Origin: Anomaloglossus baeobatrachus
Taxonomy: Eukaryota > Chordata > Amphibia > Anura > Aromobatidae
Direction of reading: 5' to 3'
Length of the DNA: 64,000 nt
Assembly (NCBI RefSeq): GCF_048569485.1
Contig: NC_134361.1
Coordinates: forward strand, 174,589,336-174,653,335
The position numbers were made by a program, and so were the translations under genes. The notes under the pieces were generated by a model. That model saw only the letters and a program-made list of their open reading frames with translations, had not been told where the DNA came from and did not search any database. Below, piece by piece: positions 56,831 to 64,000 of this stretch (the stretch's first letter is position 1; each line of letters starts with the position of its first letter).

Positions 56831-58035
56831 CCCAGTGTCCTTCATCCTCACCTCGCAGGCCCCAGTGTCTCCGGAATCACCCTGCATCCCCCTGTCCTCA
56901 CTCTGCAGTCCCCCCATGTCCCTATCCTCCACCTGCAGTGCCCAGTATTCCAGTCCCCCCCACAGTGCCACTTTTCACCCTGGTGTTCCCAGTCTTCTCA
57001 CCACTCCCCATGTCCCTGTCCTCACCCTGTCATCCCCCATCCTCACCCTTTGCCCGCCGTATCCACATCCTCACCCTGCAGTTCCAATGTCCCTGTGCTC
57101 ACCTGCCACCCCCCTGAGTCCCTGTCGTCACTCTGCAGTCCCCATCACCCCTGCGGTGTCAGTGTCCCTGCCGTTCACCATGTCCCTGTCTTCACCATGC
57201 TGTTCCCCGTGTCCCCATTCTCACCCTGCAGTCTCCCGTCCTTCCTCTAAGGACCATCCAGCCTGCAGTCCCCCGTGTCCCCGTCCTCTCCCTGCGGCCT
57301 CAGTGGCCCCGACCTCACCCTGCCATTCCCCATTTCCCTGTCCTCACTCTACTATCCCCCATCCTCACCCTGCCATCTCCCCATCCTCACCCTGTAGTCC
57401 CCTGTCCTCCCCCTGAGGCCCGTCCAGCCTGCAGTCCCCCGGACTAATTGCAGCCTCAGTGGCCCCGTCCTCTCCCTGCAGTTCCACATCCCCCCCTCAC
57501 CCCGCAGCCTCAGTGTTCCAGTCCTCACCTTGCCATTCCCCATGTCCCTGTCCTCAGTCTGCAGTCCCCTGTCCTCCCACTGAGTCCTGTCCAGCCCCCC
57601 CCATGCAGCCTCAGTGTCCCTGTCCTCACCTTGCCATTCCCCATGTCCCTGTCCTCACCCTGCCATCCCTCCATCCTCACCCTGCAGTTCCCTGTTCTCC
57701 GCTGTGGCCTGTCCAGCCCTCCCCCCCCCCCCCTGCAGCCTCAGTGTCCCGACCCCGTCCTCACCTTGCCATTCCCCATGTTCTCACCCTGCCATCCCTC
57801 CATCCTCACCCTGCAGTTCCCTGTTCTCTGCTGAGGCCTGTCCAGCCCTCCCCCCCTGCAGCTCAGTGTCTCCATCCTCACCCTGTGTCCCTGTCCTCAC
57901 CCTGTGTCCCTGTCCTCACCCTGTGTCCCTGTCCTCACCCTGTGTCCCTGTCCTCACCCTGTGTCCCTGTCCTCACCCTGTGTCCCTGTCCTCACCCTGC
58001 GGTCCTGTGTCCCCGTCCTCACTCTGCGGCCCCCG
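56831..58035. repeat. C-rich minisatellite (TGTCCCTGTCCTCACCCTG type)
   Basis: Irregular units with GTCCTCACCCTG and CAGCCTCAGTGTCCC; 57890-57990 is a clean 19-bp repeat. The plus strand is pyrimidine-rich. It ends about 215 bp from the TMEM35A exon 1 donor. Confidence 0.93.
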
Positions 58036-58249
58036 TCCAGCCTGCAATGAGCCGGGTCCCCGCACTGTCCCATCATGGAGCCTCGCTGCCCAGGAGGTGA
58101 TGACGTCCATGATGTGGGGTCTCCCGGGGGAACAGCCGTTATAACCGCTCATCATGCGATGTCCGGCCCCCTCTGCAGCCGGAGGACCGGGGAATCCTGT
58201 ACCGGGAGGAGCATTACCAGTCCAGCGCACACGGAGCCGCCGCTCTTAC

Positions 58250-58369
58250 CATCTCGCTGTACGCGTCCTTGCTGAGCTTCGGAGTCAGCTTTATGGTTCC
58301 CATAAAAACGAAGAAAAGCCCGAGCGCCGCAGACAGGGCGAATATGGTCACGGTCCTCGGAGACGCCAT
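58250..58369 (-). CDS. TMEM35A: TMEM35A coding exon 1 (40 codons)
   Basis: TMEM35A (NACHO) is a small multipass ER membrane protein of the DoxX-like family that chaperones assembly of nicotinic acetylcholine receptors, notably alpha7. This exon reads [20 protein letters not shown] then [20 protein letters not shown], which differs from the human start only at a few residues. Residues 5-25 form the first membrane segment. An upstream in-frame ATG exists, but the MASP start matches the family. The donor is ATG|GTAAGAG, phase 0. A TATA-like CTATAATAAA lies about 55 bp upstream of the start codon. Confidence 0.97.
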
Positions 58370-58515
58370 CTGTGGCCGCCGGTGCCGCACGGAGAACGCT
58401 CCCCACAATAACACAGCGCTTTATTATAGGGAGCCTGCGCGTGCGCACTGCGGGGAGGGATGGAGAGGCGCACGGTCCTAGCGCCAATCTCGTCATCTCC
58501 TGCTTCCTACAGTAG
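58370..58515 (-). promoter_or_regulatory. TMEM35A: TMEM35A promoter and 5' UTR
   Basis: The 145 bp upstream of the start codon are CpG-rich. A TATA-like CTATAATAAA lies at 58420-58429, and TGCGCACGCGCA, an NRF1-type motif, at about 58435-58447. Beyond 58518 the sequence passes straight into the 30-bp tandem array, so the unique promoter is very short. No splice signals were sought in the UTR. Confidence 0.5.
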
Positions 58516-58518
58516 TGA

Positions 58519-61500
58519 TATGTGCCGGCTGTGTGCGGCGTCACAAAGGGAGAGCCGGCTGTGTGCGGCGTCACAAAGGGAGAGCCGGCTGTGTGCGGCG
58601 TCACAAAGGGAGAGCCGGCTGTGTGCGGTGTCAGAAGGGGAGAGCCGGCTGTGTGCGGCGTCACAAAGGGAGAGCCGGCTGTGTGCGGTGTCAGAAGGGG
58701 AGAGCCGGCTGTGTGCGGTGTCAGAGGGGGAGAGCCGGCTGTGTGCGGTGTCAGAGGGGGAGAGCCGGCTGTGTGCGGTGTCACAAGGGGAGAGCCGGCT
58801 GTGTGCGGTGTCACAAGGGGAGAGCCGGCTGTGTGCGGTGTCACAAGGGGAGAGCCGGCTGTGTGCGGTGTCAGAAGGGGAGAGCCGGCTGTGTGCGGTG
58901 TCAGAAGGGGGGAGACGGCTTTGTGCGGTGTCAGAAGGGGGGAGCCGGCTGTGTGCGGTGTCAGAAGGGGAGAGCCGTCTGTGTGCGGTGTCAGAAGGGG
59001 AGAGCCGGCTGTGTGCGGTGTCAGAAGGAGGGAGACGGCTGTGTGCGGTGTCAGAAGGGGAGAGCCGGCTGTGTGCGGTGTCAGAAGGAGGGAGACGGCT
59101 GTGTGCGGTGTCAGAAGGGGAGAGCCGGCTGTGTGCGGTGTCACAAGGGGAGAGCCGGCTGTGTGCGGTGTCAGAGGGGGAGAGTCGGCTGTGTGCGGTG
59201 TCACAAGGGGAGAGCCGGCTGTGTGCGGTGTCAGAAGGCGGGAGACGGCTGTGTGCGGTGTCAGAAGGGGAGAGCCGGCTGTGTGCAGTGTCACAAGGGG
59301 AGAGCCGGTTGTGTGCGGTGTCAGAGGGGGAGAGTCGGCTGTGTGCGGTGTCACAAGGGGAGAGCCGGCTGTGTGCGGTGTCAGAAGGCGGGAGACGGCT
59401 GTGTGCGGTGTCAGAAGGGGAGAGCCGGCTGTGTGCGGTGTCACAAGGGGAGAGCCGGCTGTGTGCGGTGTCAGAGGGGGAGAGTCAGCTGTGTGCGGTG
59501 TCAGAGGGGGAGAGCCGGCTGTGTGCGGTGTCAGAAAGGGAGAGCCGGCTGTGTGCGGTGTCAGAGGGGGAGAGCCGGCTGTGTGCGGTGTCAGAAAGGG
59601 AGAGCCGGCTGTGTGCGGTGTCAGAGGGGGAGAGCCGGCTGTGTGCGGTGTCAGAAAGGGAGAGCCGGCTGTGTGCGGTGTCAGAAAGGGAGAGCCGGCT
59701 GTGTGCGGTGTCAGAAGGTGGGAGACGGCTGTGTGCGGTATCAGAAAGGGGGAGACGGCTGTGTGCGGTATCAGAAAGGAGGAGACGGCTGTGTGCGGTG
59801 TCAGAAGGGGAGAGCCGGCTGTGTGCGGTGTCAGAGGGGGAGAGCCGGCTGTGTGCGGTGTCAGAAGGGGAGAGCCGGCTGTGTGCGGTGTCAGAAGGGG
59901 AGAGCCGGCTGTGTGCGGTGTCAGAAGGGGGGAGCCGGCTGTGTGCGGTGTCACAAGGGGAGAGCCGGCTGTGTGCGGTGTCAGAGGGGGAGAGCCGGCT
60001 GTGTGCGGTGTCACAAGGGGAGAGCCGGTTGTGTGCGGTGTCAGAAGGTGGGAGACGGCTGTGTGCGGTGTCACAAGGGGAGAGCCGGCTGCGTGCGGTG
60101 TCACAAGGGGAGAGCCGGCTGTGTGCGGTGTCAGAAGGCGGGAGACGGCTGTGTGCGGTGTCAGAAGGGGAGAGCCGGCTGTGTGCGGTGTCACAAGGGG
60201 AGAGCCGGCTGTGTGCGGTGTCAGAGGGGGAGAGTCGGCTGTGTGCGGTGTCACAAGGGGAGAGCCAGCTGTGTGCGGTGTCAGAAGGCGGGAGACGGCT
60301 GTGTGCGGTGTCAGAAGGGGAGAGCCGGCTGTGTGCGGTGTCACAAGGGGAGAGCCGGCTGTGTGCGGTGTCAGAGGGGGAGAGTCGGCTGTGTGCGGTG
60401 TCAGAGGGGGAGAGCCGGCTGTATGCGGTGTCAGAAAGGGAGAGCCGGCTGTGTGCGGTGTCAGAGGGGGAGAGCCGGCTGTGTGCGGTGTCAGAAAGGG
60501 AGAGCCGCCTGTGTGCGGTGTCAGAAAGGGAGAGCCGGCTGTGTGCGGTGTCAGAAGGTGGGAGACGGCTGTGTGCGGTATCAGAAAGGGGGAGACGGCT
60601 GTGTGCGGTGTCAGAAGGGGAGAGCCGGCTGTGTGCGGTGTCAGAGGGGGAGAGCCGGCTGTGTGCGGTGTCAGAAGGGGAGAGCCGGCTGTGTGCGGTG
60701 TCACAAGGGGAGAGCCGGCTGTGTGCGGTGTCAGAGGGGGAGAGCCGGCTGTGTGCGGTGTCAGAAGGAGCGAGCCGGCTGTGTGCGGTGTCAGAAGGGG
60801 GGAGCCGGCTGTGTGCGATGTCACAAGGGGAGAGCCGGCTGCGTGCGGTGTCAGAGGGGGAGAGCCGGCTGTGTGCGGTGTCAGAAGGAGCGAGCCGGCT
60901 GTGTGCGGTGTCAGAAGGGGGGAGCCGGCTGTGTGCGGTGTCACAAGGGGAGAGCCGGCTGTGTGCGGTGTCAGAGGGGGAGAGCCGGCTGTGTGCGGTG
61001 TCAGAAGGGGGGAGCCGGCTGTGTGCGGTGTCACAAGGGGAGAGCCGGCTGTGTGCGGTGTCAGAGGGGGAGAGCCGGCTGTGTGCGGTGTCACAAGGGG
61101 AGAGCCGGTTGTGTGCGGTGTCAGAAGGTGGGAGACGGCTGTGTGCGGTGTCACAAGGGGAGAGCCGGCTGCGTGCGGTGTCACAAGGGGAGAGCCGGCT
61201 GTGTGCGGTGTCAGAAGGCGGGAGACGGCTGTGTGCGGTGTCAGAAGGGGAGAGCCGGCTGTGTGCGGTGTCACAAGGGGAGAGCCGACTGTGTGCGGTG
61301 TCAGAGGGGGAGAGTCGGCTGTGTGCGGTGTCACAAGGGGAGAGCCGGCTGTGTGCGGTGTCAGAAGGCGGGAGACGGCTGTGTGCGGTGTCAGAAGGGG
61401 AGAGCCGGCTGTGTGCGGTGTCACAAGGGGAGAGCCGGCTGTGTGCGGTGTCAGAGGGGGAGAGTCGGCTGTGTGCGGTGTCAGAGGGGGAGAGCCGGCT

Positions 61501-62610
61501 GTATGCGGTGTCAGAAAGGGAGAGCCGGCTGTGTGCGGTGTCAGAGGGGGAGAGCCGGCTGTGTGCGGTGTCAGAAAGGGAGAGCCGCCTGTGTGCGGTG
61601 TCAGAAAGGGAGAGCCGGCTGTGTGCGGTGTCAGAAGGTGGGAGACGGCTGTGTGCGGTATCAGAAAGGGGGAGACGGCTGTGTGCGGTATTAGAAAGGG
61701 GGAGACGGCTGTGTGCGGTGTCAGAAGGGGAGAGCCGGCTGTGTGCGGTGTCAGAGGGGGAGAGCCGGCTGTGTGCGGTGTCAGAAGGGGAGAGCCGGCT
61801 GTGTGCGGTGTCAGAAGGGGAGAGCCGGCTGTGTGCGGTGTCACAAGGGGAGAGCCGGCTGTGTGCGGTGTCAGAGGGGGAGAGCCGGCTGTGTGCGGTG
61901 TCAGAAGGAGCGAGCCGGCTGTGTGCGGTGTCAGAAGGGGGGAGCCGGCTGTGTGCGGTGTCACAAGGGGAGAGCCGGCTGTGTGCGGTGTCAGAGGGGG
62001 AGAGCCGGCTGTGTGCGGTGTCAGAAGGGGGGAGCCGGCTGTGTGCGGTGTCACAAGGGGAGAGCCGGCTGTGTGCGGTGTCAGAGGGGGAGAGCCGGCT
62101 GTGTGCGGTGTCACAAGGGGAGAGCCGGTTGTGTGCGGTGTCAGAAGGGGGGAGACGGCTGTGTGCGGTGTCAGAAGGGGGGAGACGGCTGTGTGCGGTG
62201 TCAGAAGGGGAGAGCCAGCTGTGTACGGTGTCAGAAGGAGCGAGCCGGCTGTGTGCGGTGTCAGAAGGGGTGAGCCGGCTGTGTTCGGTGTCAGAAGGGG
62301 GGAGACAGCTGTGTGCGGTGTCATAAGGGGGAAGATGGCTGTGTGCTGTGTCAGAAGAAGAGAGCCAGTTTTGTGCCGTGTCAGAAGGGGAGAGCCGGCT
62401 GTGTGCGGTGTCAGAAGGGGAGAGCTGGCTGTGTGCGGTGTCAGACAGGTAGAGCCGGCTGTGTGCGGTGTCAGAAGGAGAGAGCTGGCTGTGTGCGGTG
62501 TCAGGAGGGGAGAGCCGGCTGTGTGCGGTGTCAGAAGGGGAGAGCCGGCTGTGTGCGGTGTCAGACAGGTAGAGCCGGCTGTGTGTGGTGTCAGAAGGAG
62601 AGAGCTGGGT
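58519..62610. repeat. 30-bp tandem array, about 136 copies (4.1 kb)
   Basis: The unit is GTGTGCGGTGTCAGAAGGGG plus AGAGCCGGCT, with recurring variants (CACAAGGGG, GAGGGGGAGAG, AGGCGGGAGACG). Because 30 is a multiple of three, several frames stay open on both strands; these are not genes. Variant order repeats with an offset of 1080 bp (60001-60720 against 61081-61800). It starts 150 bp upstream of the TMEM35A start codon. Confidence 0.98.
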
Positions 62611-62629
62611 GCATCAGTGTCAGTGCAAA

Positions 62630-63839
62630 TGTCGCGGGCGGGGAGGAGGGTGTCAGCGCACCGCGCTCACCCCTTCTGCTCGGGTCCGGCAGCTGCTCCT
62701 GGTGGCTCGAGCCGTAGGCCGGATCCCGTGGTTTCTCGAGCGACACTCCTCGCCCGTGAGTGAAAGGGGGGTGTTTGTTGGGTGTGGGGATTGTTATAGT
62801 TCGTGACGCCACCCACGGTTGTGGTGATTGCACCACCGCTGCTCAGTGTGGGGGTCCCGGGGATGGTGATGCGGAGCAGCCAGGTGTTGTGTTGCCCCTC
62901 CGTGGGTAGGGGTTGGTGATCCCGGGGCCCAGTGAAGAGATGTAAAGTGTAGGGCCTGGAGGGCGCAGGGACGCGGGGGCAGCGCTGTGCCTTGCGGCAC
63001 TGTGGTACTCACTCAGCCTGAGACTTGGACACAGTTTGTACGGTAAACCAAACGGCTGGTAGGACGGTCCCACAGACGGCTGCACCTGCACTCCCGGTAG
63101 GTGACTGTGATGTCTCTCTTCCTTGCACCTGTGTTGACTGATGGTAGCGGTGGATTCCCTCCGGTTACCCGCTCCCCGACTGCAATCTGGGCCGGAGGAG
63201 CTCTACACTTTGCCCGCAGGCGCTGGCCCTGGGGAAACTGGTGCCCTGGCGGTGGCGGTGTCTCCCCTGTAATGGTCGGGCTGTTGCCGTCAATCGGGAC
63301 TTGGTTGCTGGGGGATCTACGTCCCCTTCACTGACGGATTCGGCAAATTTGGCGACTCCTAGCCTTGCCGGGGTCCGAGAGGCCCCTGCCCTGGTGCTGA
63401 CTGTCCTTCGGAACACTGCTCCAGACCACCGGGCACACAGCCAACGGGGTCCTTCCAGGAACTTCCAAACGATCCCCCTCCGGACAGTCACCGCCGTCGC
63501 TGACCTTGCTGTTCTGGCCCTACACAAAGCTGGACCTTCAGGCTTCTCTCTTTCTCTGTCACCTCACTTGCTTTCCTCCTTTACCACTTCTCTTTCTTAC
63601 TGTCACTTTCACTTAGTTGTTTACACTTGCCCTCCCTGGGCTAATCTGCCTGGTACTTCCTGCCTCCAGCGCTGTGAGCTCCTAGGTGGGCGGAGCCAAC
63701 CGCCTGGCCCACCCCCTGGTGTGCATCAACAGACTCCTGGAGGAAGGCAACAAGGATTTCTGGTTAGCAGATGTGCCTACCTGGAGTGTGGGGTGTGGTG
63801 GTGTTGTGACCTGTGTCCCCTGGCTTGCCCAGGGCGACA
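62630..63839 (-). mobile_element. Solo LTR, related Gypsy family, reverse orientation
   Basis: The complement begins TGTCGCCCTGGGCAAGCC and shares with the Gypsy LTR the block around GGTGGCGTCACGAA (here at 62803-62816 in inverse) and the GGCGGTTGG region near 63700. No interior is present. Boundaries are approximate; a flanking GCAAA / ACAAA pair may be the target duplication. Confidence 0.7.
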
Positions 63840-63849
63840 CACAAACTAT

Positions 63850-64000
63850 CGCTCAATATTTGAATGAAATGAAACGCTATGGCAGGAGACCCAGGAGGAA
63901 CCCACTGTTAACACAGAGACATAAAAAAGCTAGACTGCAGGTTAGCAAAATGTGAGTAAGCCAAAATCCTTCTGGGAAAGCATCTTTGGTACAGAACATC
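63850..64000 (+). mobile_element. Tc1 transposase fragment at the window edge
   Basis: Reads MKRYGRRPRRNPLLTQRHKK then ARLQVSKM, stop, VSQNPSGKASL: the linker between the Tc1 DNA-binding and catalytic domains. It contains a stop and is cut off by the window end. Confidence 0.75.

Larger units (their letters stand above)
51899..58249 (-). other. TMEM35A: TMEM35A intron 1 (6.35 kb)
   Basis: The only coding intron of TMEM35A, bounded by GTAAGAG and TTCTTATAG. It is almost wholly repeats: a split Tc1 fossil, two adjacent TAA-flanked MITEs, an L2 fragment with an AAT tail, a 31-bp minisatellite and a C-rich minisatellite. Only 56506-56830 shows nothing recognisable. Confidence 0.85.

Noticed and set aside
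56713-58144. Ser/Pro-rich frames in the TMEM35A intron
   Set aside because: Translations of the C-rich minisatellite.
58152-62763. Very long open frames (up to 1413 codons) on both strands
   Set aside because: They arise because a 30-bp unit is a multiple of three and lacks stops; the translations are pure repeats, with no start context or domain.
1-64000. tRNA, rRNA or snRNA genes
   Set aside because: No convincing A/B box plus cloverleaf or rRNA/snRNA core was recognised by eye; a dedicated scan was not possible.

Overview
The window is vertebrate nuclear DNA, most likely from a frog or toad (inference). The mix of a DIRS element, a Ty3/Gypsy element, Helitrons, Tc1-like elements, CR1 and L2 LINEs and many TAA/TTA-flanked foldback MITEs is typical of neobatrachian genomes. 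It contains parts of two host genes, both on the minus strand and in the same order and orientation as human Xq22: TMEM35A (NACHO, the nicotinic receptor chaperone) and CENPI (centromere protein I). TMEM35A is complete: coding exon 1 at 58250-58369, exon 2 at 51530-51898, and a 6.35 kb intron. CENPI runs off the left edge. I found six well-supported coding exons between 18268 and 1436, a seventh tentative one at about 1230, and a probable non-coding first exon ending at 25627 in a CpG-rich promoter. Neither gene is easy to see, because the exons are short and buried in repeats.

Layout, left to right. 1-18.3 kb: CENPI exons and introns; the 13.3 kb intron between 16380 and 3061 holds a TA-flanked MITE split by a 2.5 kb palindromic element (6718-9244) and a DIRS retrotransposon that looks whole (10022-16262). 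18.6-23.5 kb: a very long purine-only tract with an embedded LINE piece, an assembly gap (20923-21122), and a Tc1 element carrying a Harbinger-like MITE. 24.4-26.1 kb: a minisatellite, then the CENPI CpG island with a divergent 51-codon ORF. 26.1-51.1 kb: intergenic DNA between CENPI and TMEM35A, made of a broken Ty3/Gypsy element inserted in a 42-bp minisatellite, a 4.6 kb hAT-like composite inserted in an L2 LINE, two Helitrons, a second Tc1, several MITEs and a CR1. 51.1-58.5 kb: TMEM35A, whose intron holds a Tc1 fossil split by two adjacent MITEs, an L2 piece and two minisatellites. 58.5-62.6 kb: a 30-bp tandem array of about 136 copies starting 150 bp upstream of the TMEM35A start codon. 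62.6-64 kb: a solo LTR and a Tc1 fragment.

The two genes have unrelated jobs: CENP-I is a constitutive kinetochore subunit and TMEM35A is an ER chaperone. Their adjacency is conserved synteny, not a pathway. The most unusual features are a shared core module found in four foldback elements with different ends, the TMEM35A-adjacent 30-bp array with an internal duplication of about 1.1 kb, the 1.7 kb homopurine tract, and the small ORF diverging from the CENPI promoter. All homology calls are from memory of the families; no search was run.
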